A stretch of 64,000 bases of DNA from positions 159,616 through 223,615 of the forward strand of contig NZ_LMHZ01000023.1 in the NCBI RefSeq assembly GCF_001428545.1. Direction: 5' to 3'. The notes below the pieces were generated by a model. That model was not told where the DNA came from and did not search any database. It saw only the letters and a list, made by a program, of their open reading frames with translations. Of the stretch, positions 1 through 7,684 are shown in pieces. Position 1 is the stretch's first letter, and each line of letters opens with the position of its first letter. A program made the translations under genes and the position numbers. The stretch comes from Noviherbaspirillum sp. Root189. GTDB lineage: Bacteria > Pseudomonadota > Gammaproteobacteria > Burkholderiales > Burkholderiaceae_D.

Positions 1-489
1 GGCTTCCATACGGATTCCCCTGGAGGCTCCATCGCATTGCGTAACGACGGTTCGCCTGTACTGGATTATCCGATCTCGGATTTTGTCTGGGATGGCGTCC
101 GGCGAGCCATGCTGAGCATGGCAGAGATACAGTTTGCGGCCGGGGCCAGAACCGTCTACCCGGTCCACGAGCAAGCGGAAGGCTATTCGAGCTGGAGCAG
201 CGCTCGCAAGGCGATTCAAGACCTGGCCTATACGCCGCTGAAAACGCGTGTCGCATCGGCGCACGTCATGGGTGGCTGCATCATGTCCGACGACCGCAAG
301 CTGGGGATTGTCTCCTCAGAGGGTCGCTATCACAATGTCGCCAACCTGTCGGTTCACGACGGATCCTTGTTCCCCACATCGATTGGCGCAAATCCCCAGT
401 TGTCGATCTACGGAATCACCGCTAAGCTGGCAAGCGGACTGGCTACCGAACTGACAGGAAAGCCGGCATCGCCGTTGCCTACACTCTGA
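1..489 (+). CDS. GMC-family oxidoreductase, C-terminal part (gene runs off the window start)
   Basis: The reading frame is open from base 1 and ends at TGA 487-489, giving the last 162 residues of a flavin-dependent GMC oxidoreductase. What is visible is the conserved C-terminal GMC domain. It has the His of the block HVMGGC, followed by HDGSLFPTSIGANPQLSIYG, which matches the C-terminal signature of cholesterol-oxidase-like GMC enzymes (active-site His and Asn). The N-terminal FAD-binding part lies outside the window, so substrate and start are unknown. The gene is followed after only 3 bases by a lipase/esterase gene on the same strand, so the two are probably co-transcribed. A role in oxidising a lipid or sterol-like alcohol released by that hydrolase is possible but is inference. 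Confidence 0.85.
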   Translation, partial: GFHTDSPGGSIALRNDGSPVLDYPISDFVWDGVRRAMLSMAEIQFAAGARTVYPVHEQAEGYSSWSSARKAIQDLAYTPLKTRVASAHVMGGCIMSDDRKLGIVSSEGRYHNVANLSVHDGSLFPTSIGANPQLSIYGITAKLASGLATELTGKPASPLPTL

Positions 490-492
490 CGC

Positions 493-1464
493 ATGGTTTC
501 ACGGATTACACGATTCTTATTGGCATTGCAGTTGCTGGCAGCCATTGCTCTCTATTTTCTGTTCCGCCACGTTTGGTCAGGCGCAGGGATAACGAGCGCA
601 GTGGTTTCAAGTGCACTGTCGGTCGTCCTGGTACGCATGGCAATCTCGATCAACAACTTTGTGATGGCCTCGCGTACACGCAGTCAATTGCCTGCGCAAT
701 ATCGGATTGGCTTATGGGACACAGTCCACCTGTTCATGGGCGAGTTCAGCGCGTCCATGATCACCTCATCCTGGACCATGCCCTTCCGTAGCTTCTCGAC
801 GCGCGTACCAGACCACCCGCAAGGGCTACCGGTTTTACTGGTGCATGGATACGGTTGCAACAGCGGCTACTGGCATTCCATGAGCAAAGCCTTATCAAAT
901 GCGCATGTCATTCATCATGCAATCGATATGGAACCGGTGATTGGCAGTATCGACGACTATGCCGTACAGATTCATGAAGCGGTGGAGGTCTTATGCCAAA
1001 AGACCGGCCAGCAACAACTGGTCATCGTGGCGCACAGCATGGGCGGCCTGGCGACGCGTGCTTATCTGCGCGATTATGGCAGCGCACATATTGCAAAGGT
1101 CATTACCCTCGGCACCCCGCACCATGGCACAGCGCTGGCCCACTTTGGCGTCGGCATCAATACACAGCAGATGCGCTGGACGGCCACCGAAGAGGAAGGC
1201 CTTGCCAGCGACTGGTTGCGTCAGTTGACCAATGACGAAGATGCGCAGGTATATCGCCTTTTCGTATCGCTCTATTCGCATCACGACAATATCATTTCAC
1301 CGCAAACTTCATCCCATCTTGATGGGGCGAAGAACATCGAATTCCATGCGATCGGTCACGTCGCCTTGGGAATGCATCCGGTGATCCAGGCTGCGGTCAT
1401 ACGGGAGATTCGCGACGCATCGCGTCATCTGCTTGGAGCACCCGGTTGCCACGCATCCGCGTAG
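493..1464 (+). CDS. Membrane-anchored triacylglycerol lipase/esterase (alpha/beta hydrolase)
   Basis: This is a 323-residue alpha/beta hydrolase. Residues about 5-25 and 32-52 are hydrophobic, so the N-terminus is probably membrane-anchored. The oxyanion-side motif VLLVHGYGCNSGYW and the nucleophile elbow AHSMGG (Ser) are typical of lipase class I.1/I.2-like and LipA-type esterases. Late Asp and His residues that could complete the triad lie in the C-terminal third (HHDNIISPQTS and the region HAIGHVALG). The gene starts at the ATG 3 bases after the stop of the GMC oxidoreductase gene, consistent with one operon and translational coupling. It converges on corA with a gap of about 46 bases. The substrate cannot be told from the sequence. 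Confidence 0.85.
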   Translation: MVSRITRFLLALQLLAAIALYFLFRHVWSGAGITSAVVSSALSVVLVRMAISINNFVMASRTRSQLPAQYRIGLWDTVHLFMGEFSASMITSSWTMPFRSFSTRVPDHPQGLPVLLVHGYGCNSGYWHSMSKALSNAHVIHHAIDMEPVIGSIDDYAVQIHEAVEVLCQKTGQQQLVIVAHSMGGLATRAYLRDYGSAHIAKVITLGTPHHGTALAHFGVGINTQQMRWTATEEEGLASDWLRQLTNDEDAQVYRLFVSLYSHHDNIISPQTSSHLDGAKNIEFHAIGHVALGMHPVIQAAVIREIRDASRHLLGAPGCHASA

Positions 1465-1510
1465 GCCAGGTGTTGGATTGACATTGCCTTGATATCTGCT
1501 GGTCGATCCG

Positions 1511-2476
1511 CTATAACCATCCTGCCTTGCGGAAACGATAGTACAGATAAGCGCATAGCAGCGTGATGAAGCCGACTGCTGCGGGATAACCGTATTTCCA
1601 GTGCAGTTCCGGCATGACCTCGAAGTTCATCCCCCATATGCCGACGAAAGCGGTCGCGACGGCAAAGATTGCAGCCCATGCTGCGAGCCGCTTATTGATT
1701 TCGCTGTCGTTGATTGCCACCATGGAAAGATTGACCTGAATTGCGGTGCCTATCGTATCGCGGATGGTATCGATCGATGCATTGATGCGATACAGATGGT
1801 CATACACATCGCGGAAGTATTCCTGCGTATTGACGCAGATGTGCGGGACACGTCCGCCATACAGCTTGCCGACCGCTTCCATCAGCGGCGTGACCGCGTG
1901 CTTGAGTGTCGTCACCTTGCTTTTGAGCTGATAGAGCCGCTCTATATTGGCGCGTTCGGTACCGCTGGCGAAGATATTTTCTTCGATCAATTCCAGCTCG
2001 GATTCAATGGCATCAAGGACGGGAAAATAGCGATCGACTACGGCATCCATCAGCGCATAGAACACAAATGCGGATCCCTGCTTCAGCAGTTGCGGCTCGC
2101 GCTCGCAACGTGCCCGCACACCCAGAAATCCCTGGGTGCTGTGATTGCGTACCGACACGACATAGTTTTCCTCGACAAACACGTCCAGTTCGCCAACAAC
2201 GAGTTCGCCGCCGACCATTTCCACCGTGTGCATGACACCGAACAACGATTCGCCATACTCTTCAATCTTGGGTCGCTGGTTGCCATGCAACGCATCCTCC
2301 ACAGCCAGCTCATGCAATGAAAACTGATCCTGCATGTACTTGAGTTCATCGGGCTCCGCATCCTTCAAGGCGACCCAGACAAAGCAATCTGGGCGGTGAA
2401 GATAAGTGCTGATTTCGCCCATGGCAACATCGGCCAGACGCGTTCCGTGCTGATATGCAACGCAGTTGATAAGCAT
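1511..2476 (-). CDS. corA: CorA-family magnesium/cobalt transporter
   Basis: This 321-residue protein has the CorA layout: a large N-terminal cytoplasmic domain, a long helical region and two C-terminal transmembrane helices. The first helix ends in the signature GMN (residues 282-284), followed by FEVMPEL, the periplasmic loop that selects hydrated Mg2+. The block AVEDALHGNQRPKIEEY in the N-terminal domain is also typical. The length matches the family. The ATG has a GGAG about 9 bases upstream. The protein should form a homopentameric inner-membrane channel for Mg2+ (also Co2+ or Ni2+). It converges with the lipase gene and diverges from the fasciclin gene. Confidence 0.95.
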   Translation of the reverse strand: MLINCVAYQHGTRLADVAMGEISTYLHRPDCFVWVALKDAEPDELKYMQDQFSLHELAVEDALHGNQRPKIEEYGESLFGVMHTVEMVGGELVVGELDVFVEENYVVSVRNHSTQGFLGVRARCEREPQLLKQGSAFVFYALMDAVVDRYFPVLDAIESELELIEENIFASGTERANIERLYQLKSKVTTLKHAVTPLMEAVGKLYGGRVPHICVNTQEYFRDVYDHLYRINASIDTIRDTIGTAIQVNLSMVAINDSEINKRLAAWAAIFAVATAFVGIWGMNFEVMPELHWKYGYPAAVGFITLLCAYLYYRFRKAGWL

Positions 2477-2862
2477 GGATGAACTCCGAAAATGTTTGTT
2501 AAACCGCGATACCTGAGCGCATGCCGGTCAGCAGATACGGATTAATCTACTTACCCTATCGAAGAAAATCCAAGTTTCTGAAGGGTACGTACACTGCTTC
2601 TTCGGCGTGTTTACCGAAGCTTACCTTTAAACAAACTAAATTTTCCGAGAGAAATCAAATCCTGAGAGTTCATGATTACGTGTAACGCATGGTCGCATTG
2701 CATGCATTTCTGAAAATCCAATGTATCAACATCTTTGTATGACCAAAATGGAACTTTATCGGACAAATGCAAACTGACTTGCATGACGCGATACGCCGCC
2801 AGAGTTGCGGCTCCATCGATGCCGCGCATAGCCCTTTTATTTCTTCACTACAAGGAGCCAAC
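2477..2862. other. Intergenic region between corA and the fasciclin gene
   Basis: A 386-base divergent promoter region. It is AT-richer than its surroundings. The overlapping short open frames here lack ribosome sites and recognisable products. Apart from the candidate ECF-type promoter listed separately, I see no gene, repeat or RNA in it. Confidence 0.6.
2750..2777 (+). promoter_or_regulatory. Candidate ECF (RpoE-like) promoter for the fasciclin gene
   Basis: GGAACTT at 2750-2756 is identical to the RpoE/ECF -35 consensus. After a 16-base spacer, ACTGA at 2773-2777 resembles the ECF -10 TCTGA. The gene start lies 86 bases downstream. This is a motif match only, with no experimental support. 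Confidence 0.35.
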
Positions 2863-3333
2863 ATGAAGCGAATTATCGCTGCGATCGCATCGACCGTTGC
2901 CTTGTCGCTTGCCAGCTCTGCCAGCTGGGCGGCCGACCTGATCGAAACTGCTTCCACGGCAGCCACGTTCAAGACTTTTATCTCTGCAGCCCAGGAATCT
3001 GGCGTAGCCGACAAACTCAAGAACTCGGGACCCTACACGGTGTTTGCCCCAACCGATTCCGCGTTCAAGAAACTTCCCCCTGGCACCATGGACGACCTGA
3101 TGAAAGATAAGGAAAAACTGGCCGAAGTCGTGACCCATCACGTGGTGCCTGGAAAGATCGCCGTAGCGGATGTCAAACCCGGCAAGGTGAAAACCATACA
3201 GGGAGATGAAGTCACTCTCACGTCGGACAACGGCAAAGTTACTGTCGAAAACGCAAATGTCATCCAGAGCGACGTCATGGCGGATAACGGCGTCATTCAT
3301 GAAATCGACACCGTCATCCTGCCGCAAAAGTAA
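2863..3333 (+). CDS. Secreted fasciclin (FAS1) domain protein
   Basis: This 156-residue protein starts at ATG 2863, which has a good AAGGAG 7 bases upstream. An in-frame upstream extension to 2767 lacks a ribosome site and would bury the signal peptide. Residues 1-24 form a Sec signal peptide ending SWA/ADL. The rest is one FAS1 domain with the two conserved boxes: YTVFAPTDSAFKKLP near residues 62-76, and the C-terminal VIHEIDTVILP. Single-domain FAS1 proteins are exported and linked to cell-surface adhesion. In many proteobacteria they are induced by stress or lie under ECF sigma factors, which fits the upstream GGAACTT motif. The exact function is unknown. A hairpin follows the stop codon. 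Confidence 0.9.
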   Translation: MKRIIAAIASTVALSLASSASWAADLIETASTAATFKTFISAAQESGVADKLKNSGPYTVFAPTDSAFKKLPPGTMDDLMKDKEKLAEVVTHHVVPGKIAVADVKPGKVKTIQGDEVTLTSDNGKVTVENANVIQSDVMADNGVIHEIDTVILPQK

Positions 3334-3351
3334 GCTCCTGCCCTAAGGAAC

Positions 3352-3378
3352 AATGCCTGCGTCAGAAGCGCAGGCATT
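3352..3378 (+). terminator. Hairpin after the fasciclin gene, probable terminator
   Basis: A perfect 10-bp stem (AATGCCTGCG / CGCAGGCATT) with a 7-base loop sits 18 bases after the stop codon. Only a short pyrimidine tract (TTCCCCCTT) follows, so strength as an intrinsic terminator is uncertain. Confidence 0.6.
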
Positions 3379-3934
3379 CCCCCTTCTGACCACGCCCGCA
3401 GCGAGTAGTGACCATAGCTTGCGGTCCACGCGGCTCCTTGCCTCTTTACCGTCGTACTGGAAAACTACAACGGTGTACCTCCGGTACGCCATTCAGTCCG
3501 ACTTCAGTCCAACTCAAGACATCATGCCGTATTTTCGGACGCGTGAAGCTTCCCGCACCGGACATCATTTCCAGCGCTCCCCGCCGAGCTTTTTTATTTC
3601 CATTAACTATCATTGCCAGCTGTATTGCCACCATGCACAATAGGCGGGATTAGAACGACGATTCGATTTGCCATCACGGAGAACCTCATCAGCGGCAAAG
3701 AAAGCCGTAAAAAAGGCATCACGTGTTGCGACTCAATCCAGGCCTGCTACAAAGCCCGCTGCAAGGAAGTCAGCAAAACAAAAGGCCGGATAATCTCATG
3801 ATGGCGAAATGAGCAGTCGCCACTTCTCAAGCCCGATACAAATGGCTACCATCCAAAGCCCGCGACTGCATCTTGTCCGATTTATCAATGATATCCTTGC
3901 CGGAGAACGAGAATAGAAATGGGAGGCAGCCAGC
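3379..3934. other. 556-base region with no established gene
   Basis: Between the fasciclin terminator and the TetR gene. Overlapping short open frames on both strands lack ribosome sites and show no family features. The one frame with protein-like character is the basic Lys/Ala-rich stretch at 3668-3793, listed separately. The last 50 bases before 3935 should hold the TetR promoter, but I cannot pick a convincing -35/-10 pair. Confidence 0.5.
3668..3793 (+). CDS. Candidate small basic Lys/Ala-rich peptide (histone H1-like tail), possibly a remnant
   Basis: A frame open from 3644 to TAA 3791-3793 encodes a strongly basic stretch rich in Ala, Lys, Ser and Arg. Examples are AAKKAVKKASR followed by ATKPAARKSAKQKAG. 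This is the composition of the C-terminal tails of bacterial histone H1-like proteins. The only possible start after the upstream in-frame TAG is TTG 3668, giving 41 residues, and it has no clear ribosome site. The stretch may be a real small DNA-binding peptide, the 3' end of a decayed gene, or chance. The composition is seen directly; the function is inferred. Confidence 0.35.
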   Translation: MPSRRTSSAAKKAVKKASRVATQSRPATKPAARKSAKQKAG

Positions 3935-4600
3935 ATGCAACATAAAGCCCCTCGGCGTACACGGGAGCGTATCCTCGAACTGTCGCTCCGACTGTTCAAC
4001 GAGTTTGGCGAGCCCAATATCACGACCACGGTCATTGCTGAAGAGATGAACATCTCCCCCGGCAACCTGTACTATCACTTCCGCAACAAGGACGATATCG
4101 TCAACTCGCTGTTTGCCCAGTTCGAGGCGGAGATCGGCCGCATGCTCGCCGTACCTGCCGATCGCCGGCCAAACATCGAGGACGTCTGGCTTTACCTGCA
4201 CCTGATGTTTGAACTGGTATGGCGTTACCGCTTCTTTTACCGCGACCTGAGCGACCTGCTCTCCCGTAACCGCAAGCTGGAACTGCACTTCAAGCAGATC
4301 CTTGCGCACAAGATCAAGGTGGCGCAGCAACTGTGCCTCGGTTTGCGTGCCGACCAGGCGCTGGAAGCCAATGACCTCGAGATCGATGCGCTGGCGACTA
4401 ACATGGTGGTCGTGGCAACCTACTGGCTGTCGTATGAGTATGTGCGCAATCCGCGAAAATACAGCGAGCAGGAAGCGATGGCCGAAGCGCTGGCGCGCGG
4501 TTGTTACCAGGTGCTTTCCCAGATCGGGCCTTATTTGCGGGGCGAGACACGACTCCTGTTTGAGAAGCTGGCGGAAGAGTATCTGAAGAAGCTTAAATAA
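3935..4600 (+). CDS. TetR/AcrR-family transcriptional regulator
   Basis: This 221-residue protein has a typical TetR N-terminal helix-turn-helix: TRERILELSLRLFNEFGEPNITTTVIAEEMNISPGNLYYHFRNKDDIV-type sequence over residues about 8-55, with the YYHF block at 47-50. The C-terminal ligand/dimer domain (residues 60-221) is not specific enough to name an inducer. It starts at ATG 3935, preceded by GGGAGG about 10 bases upstream. It should act as a repressor dimer. Its targets are unknown. Neighbours on the same strand are the fasciclin gene upstream and the LOG-family gene 154 bases downstream. Confidence 0.9.
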   Translation: MQHKAPRRTRERILELSLRLFNEFGEPNITTTVIAEEMNISPGNLYYHFRNKDDIVNSLFAQFEAEIGRMLAVPADRRPNIEDVWLYLHLMFELVWRYRFFYRDLSDLLSRNRKLELHFKQILAHKIKVAQQLCLGLRADQALEANDLEIDALATNMVVVATYWLSYEYVRNPRKYSEQEAMAEALARGCYQVLSQIGPYLRGETRLLFEKLAEEYLKKLK

Positions 4601-4718
4601 CCGCTGGTTCCTCTTTCGTCAATCCGCATTCCTTACATTGGTCATGATCGTTATAAGCTTGTTCCTGCGCCCATTCCGCTGCTCGCGATGACGCTTATCG
4701 CTATACTTCAGAACACGA

Positions 4719-4745
4719 CGCCGTACGGTACGGCGCATCTTTTTC
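4719..4745 (+). terminator. Hairpin plus T-run between the TetR and LOG genes
   Basis: CGCCGTA / TACGGCG with a 3-base loop (4719-4735) is followed by CATCTTTTTC. It looks like an intrinsic terminator for the TetR gene, but it ends only 9 bases before the LOG start codon at 4755. It could therefore also affect expression of that gene. Confidence 0.5.
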
Positions 4746-4754
4746 AAAGCTAAA

Positions 4755-5348
4755 ATGAAATCTCTCTGTGTTTATTGCGGGTCTTCCGCCGGCGCCTCTC
4801 CGGTCTATGCGGAGGCGGCGCGCCGACTGGCCAAAGTCATGGTCGATGACAATATTGCGCTGGTCTACGGCGGTGGAAACGTTGGCCTGATGGGTGTGAT
4901 CGCCGATGAAGTGCTTCGCCTTGGCGGCGACGCAACCGGGATCATTCCGAAAGCATTGATGGACAAGGAAGTGGGCCACCGCGGCCTCACCCGCCTGCAT
5001 ATCGTCAAGGATATGCATGAGCGGAAAGCCATGATGGCGGAGCTGTCGGAAGGATTTGTTGCCATGCCGGGCGGGATCGGCACGCTGGAAGAACTGTTTG
5101 AGGTATTCACCTGGTCACAGCTCGGTTTTCATGAGAAGCCGATCGGACTGTTGAACGTCAATGGGTTTTACGATGGCTTGATCCGCTTCCTCGATCACGT
5201 CATTCAGGAGCGTTTCCTGCGTGCCGAGCAGGCGAGCTTGCTGGTGCATGCGCCGGAGCCCGATGCGCTGGTCGAGCTACTGAAGAATTATCGTCCGCGG
5301 CGATATGAGAAAACATTCGATCGAGTAACGGCAGGTAAGATTATCTAA
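4755..5348 (+). CDS. LOG-family protein (cytokinin riboside 5'-monophosphate phosphoribohydrolase type)
   Basis: This 197-residue protein is full length for the TIGR00730/LOG family of Rossmann-fold nucleoside-monophosphate phosphoribohydrolases. Diagnostic features are LCVYCGSSAG near the N-terminus, the nucleotide-binding VYGGGNVGLMG (residues 38-48), the HERK of the active site (88-91) and the signature PGGIGTLEE (105-113). Members release a free base from a nucleoside 5'-monophosphate. The real substrate in bacteria such as this one is often not cytokinin and cannot be read from the sequence. The stop codon TAA abuts the palindromic repeat at 5348. Confidence 0.92.
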   Translation: MKSLCVYCGSSAGASPVYAEAARRLAKVMVDDNIALVYGGGNVGLMGVIADEVLRLGGDATGIIPKALMDKEVGHRGLTRLHIVKDMHERKAMMAELSEGFVAMPGGIGTLEELFEVFTWSQLGFHEKPIGLLNVNGFYDGLIRFLDHVIQERFLRAEQASLLVHAPEPDALVELLKNYRPRRYEKTFDRVTAGKII

Positions 5349-5491
5349 TACCAATCCCAAGCTATAACGTGACAAATGAGATCGATGGATTTTTTTGACT
5401 GGCAAGGCGCAGGAGGAGTCAATAGCGGGCTATTGACGACGAGTGGAAAAAAGACGCGATCTCATGTTGCGTTATGGGTTGGGATTGGTAT
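5348..5491. repeat. 144-bp imperfect palindromic repeat (MITE- or REP-like)
   Basis: The two ends are inverted copies. The outer 11 bases ATACCAATCCC are perfect, and the match continues imperfectly for about 35 bases (…TAACG…ATGAGATCG). A perfect inner hairpin GTCAATAG-CGGG-CTATTGAC lies at the centre, so the whole element can fold on itself. It sits between the stop of the LOG gene, with which it shares the final A, and the 3' end of mshN. It encodes nothing recognisable. It resembles non-autonomous terminal-inverted-repeat elements, but no second copy is present in this window to prove mobility. Confidence 0.7.
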
Positions 5492-5538
5492 AAGGCGAAC
5501 CGCCGGAAGCGCGGCCTGCGATGCGATCGCAGGCTAGT

Positions 5539-6789
5539 TCAGCGCTGCTGAAGTTGCGCCAATCTCGCATCGACAAAAGAGAGTAATTCGGGGGATAGTC
5601 CGTTACTGGATTTCGCCCGGCGGAAAGCCTCCTGCGCATCGGCATTACGCTGTTCTGCCTGCAGCGAAATACCCAGGCCCATCCACCAGACGCCATTCTG
5701 TGGCGACTTCTGGAGCGCCACTAGATATTGATCGGCAGCCCTCTTGTGCTGGCCATCCCGTTGCAGTAAAGCTGCCAGGAAGGCCAAATAGTCGGCCCGT
5801 TCCCTGGCATGCGCAAGTCCGCGATCCAGGGTTTCGATGGCCGAGCGCAATTCACCTTTTTCCAGCTGAAGACGGGCAAGGATCATTGCCAGGCCGGGCT
5901 GAGCGGGGTCGAGGGCGATGCCCTCACGGGCAATGTGCAAGGCGTCCTCAGTGCGCCTGTTATCGATCAGCACACCGAGCAGTGTCTGCCGGGCCGCCGC
6001 ATGCCTGGGGTCCAGTTGCAAAGCATTATCCAGACCTGCGACCGCTTCTGTCGTCCTCCCCTGCTGGAGTAAATCAACCGACTTCCGGTATTCGTTTTCG
6101 GCACGTTGCTGCGCGGTGAACTCCTTGATCTGCTTGCCGGCGTTCGGCTGTGAGGGCGCCTCAGCTGACATAGCGGGGGTATTGACAGCAGGTCGTCCGG
6201 CGGAGACAGGTTTTACCCGTTCTGGCTCAGGTATTTCTACCCGTTTCTCTCGCCTATCGCGTACAGCTTCCGGGGGCTGCGCTTCCGCCGCCTTCGAAAC
6301 CACAACATTGGAAGGACTTGTCACTGGCTTTGAATCAGGGCCTTGATTGCCCCTGGAATTTTCGGTGACTTCAGCAGCGGCTGACGCCGAAGGCTTCGAA
6401 GGAACGGTCACCCCTTGCGGAACCGCTTGTGCCCGCACCACCGCAGGATCAGGTGCCAACGCCTGAGTCGCTGAGCTGTCAATCGCCGGAGGTGCCGACG
6501 CGCTTTTCGCCTCGTCAGCCGACAGGGCTACAGGAGCAGTTGCGTTCGTTGTCGCATCCAGCTTGAGGGACAATTTTGCCTCCGACACGGGACCAGCAAG
6601 AGGCGGACGCGACAGTACCCACACCAGAAGGCCGGACGATACTACTGCCAGTGATCCCGCCACCCACCAGGCCGGATGCACGCCTTTGCGGTCTGGCACG
6701 GCACGGATTTGCTGGCCGTACGAATCGGATCCTGTCACTTCCGAGCGCCGCGCGTCCAGATCTTTGAGCATTTGATTGATCAGGCTCAT
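5539..6789 (-). CDS. mshN: MSHA biogenesis protein MshN (TPR protein)
   Basis: This 416-residue protein starts at ATG 6789, giving MSLINQMLKDLDARR, the usual MshN N-terminus. A longer frame to 6855 overlaps mshM and lacks that start. A transmembrane helix at residues 40-60 anchors the protein in the inner membrane. A Pro/Ala/Ser-rich periplasmic linker (about 65-210) and at least four tetratricopeptide repeats (about 220-416) follow. It is the last gene of the pilus operon. Its ATG overlaps the mshM stop (ATGA), indicating translational coupling. In MSHA systems MshN is thought to help secretin (MshL) assembly. Confidence 0.9.
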   Translation of the reverse strand: MSLINQMLKDLDARRSEVTGSDSYGQQIRAVPDRKGVHPAWWVAGSLAVVSSGLLVWVLSRPPLAGPVSEAKLSLKLDATTNATAPVALSADEAKSASAPPAIDSSATQALAPDPAVVRAQAVPQGVTVPSKPSASAAAEVTENSRGNQGPDSKPVTSPSNVVVSKAAEAQPPEAVRDRREKRVEIPEPERVKPVSAGRPAVNTPAMSAEAPSQPNAGKQIKEFTAQQRAENEYRKSVDLLQQGRTTEAVAGLDNALQLDPRHAAARQTLLGVLIDNRRTEDALHIAREGIALDPAQPGLAMILARLQLEKGELRSAIETLDRGLAHARERADYLAFLAALLQRDGQHKRAADQYLVALQKSPQNGVWWMGLGISLQAEQRNADAQEAFRRAKSSNGLSPELLSFVDARLAQLQQR

Positions 6790-7679
6790 TGGAAATACAC
6801 CCATCCCATTCCTGTGCCAGCCACGACCAGCGCAGCGGCGCCAAGCCATATCCATGACGACAACCGCTTTCGAGCCGATCCTGTATCGTTTGCAGCAGCC
6901 TTGACATGGCGAGCATTCACCTGCTGCTTGCCCTCCCCGTATGTCAGCATCAAGGCCTTGTGCGAGAGAATATTGACAAGGCGCGGTATGCCTCCGCTCG
7001 CGACAAACATTCTCTTGACAGCACCGCGGTCGAACAGGCGACTGCCGGCATATCCGGCGACACTTAGCCGATGCGACACATAAAATTCCGTGTCTTCCTG
7101 TGACAGTGGGCCGAGGTGGTAATGAAACGTAATGCGCTGATTCAACTGGCGTATCGCTTCCTGGTTCAGTTTCTTGTCAAGCTCAGGCTGACCGAACATG
7201 ACAATCTGAAGCAGCTTGCGCTTTTCCGTCTCCAGATTGGTCAGCAGACGTAGCGCCTCGAAGGTTTCCAGCGGCATCGCCTGTGCCTCGTCCAGGCACA
7301 GCACGGTACGCTTGCCCTCGCGCGCCAGTATCAGCAAACGATGATTGAGTGACTTGAGCAGCTGATGCTGATCCACATCCTTTTCCTGCGGGATTTCGAG
7401 CTCTTCGGCCAGTGCCAGCATCAAGGTACGCGGCTCAAGATAGGGATTAGGGATGTAGGCCGTCACGAAGCTCTGGTCAAGCGTCGCCATGAACTTACGG
7501 CAAAGCAGCGTCTTGCCAACGCCGACCTCGCCTGTAATCTTGATGAAGCCTTCACCATTCTTGATAGCGACCAGCAGCGTGTTAAGTGCTGCCTGGTAAT
7601 TGGTACAGGCGAAGAAAAAACTCGTGTCCGGCGTAATGCCGAACGGTAGTTCGCGGAGGCCGAAATGGGACGTGTACAT
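6786..7679 (-). CDS. mshM: MSHA biogenesis ATPase MshM (ExeA-like)
   Basis: This 297-residue AAA-type ATPase resembles ExeA/GspA. The start is ATG 7679 (MYTSHFGLRELPF), which matches the family N-terminus; the frame open further upstream overlaps mshL and is not used. Walker A GEVGVGKT is at residues 50-57 and Walker B VLCLDEAQ around residue 130. A single C-terminal transmembrane helix (about 273-294) ties it to the inner membrane. By analogy to ExeA with ExeB, it is expected to help insert or assemble the secretin through the peptidoglycan. Its stop overlaps the start of mshN by four bases, and it follows mshL after 5 bases. Confidence 0.9.
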   Translation of the reverse strand: MYTSHFGLRELPFGITPDTSFFFACTNYQAALNTLLVAIKNGEGFIKITGEVGVGKTLLCRKFMATLDQSFVTAYIPNPYLEPRTLMLALAEELEIPQEKDVDQHQLLKSLNHRLLILAREGKRTVLCLDEAQAMPLETFEALRLLTNLETEKRKLLQIVMFGQPELDKKLNQEAIRQLNQRITFHYHLGPLSQEDTEFYVSHRLSVAGYAGSRLFDRGAVKRMFVASGGIPRLVNILSHKALMLTYGEGKQQVNARHVKAAANDTGSARKRLSSWIWLGAAALVVAGTGMGWVYFQ

Positions 7680-7684
7680 ACTGA

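Noticed and set aside
2767..2862. Longer fasciclin start
   Set aside because: It would place 32 hydrophilic residues before an evident signal peptide.
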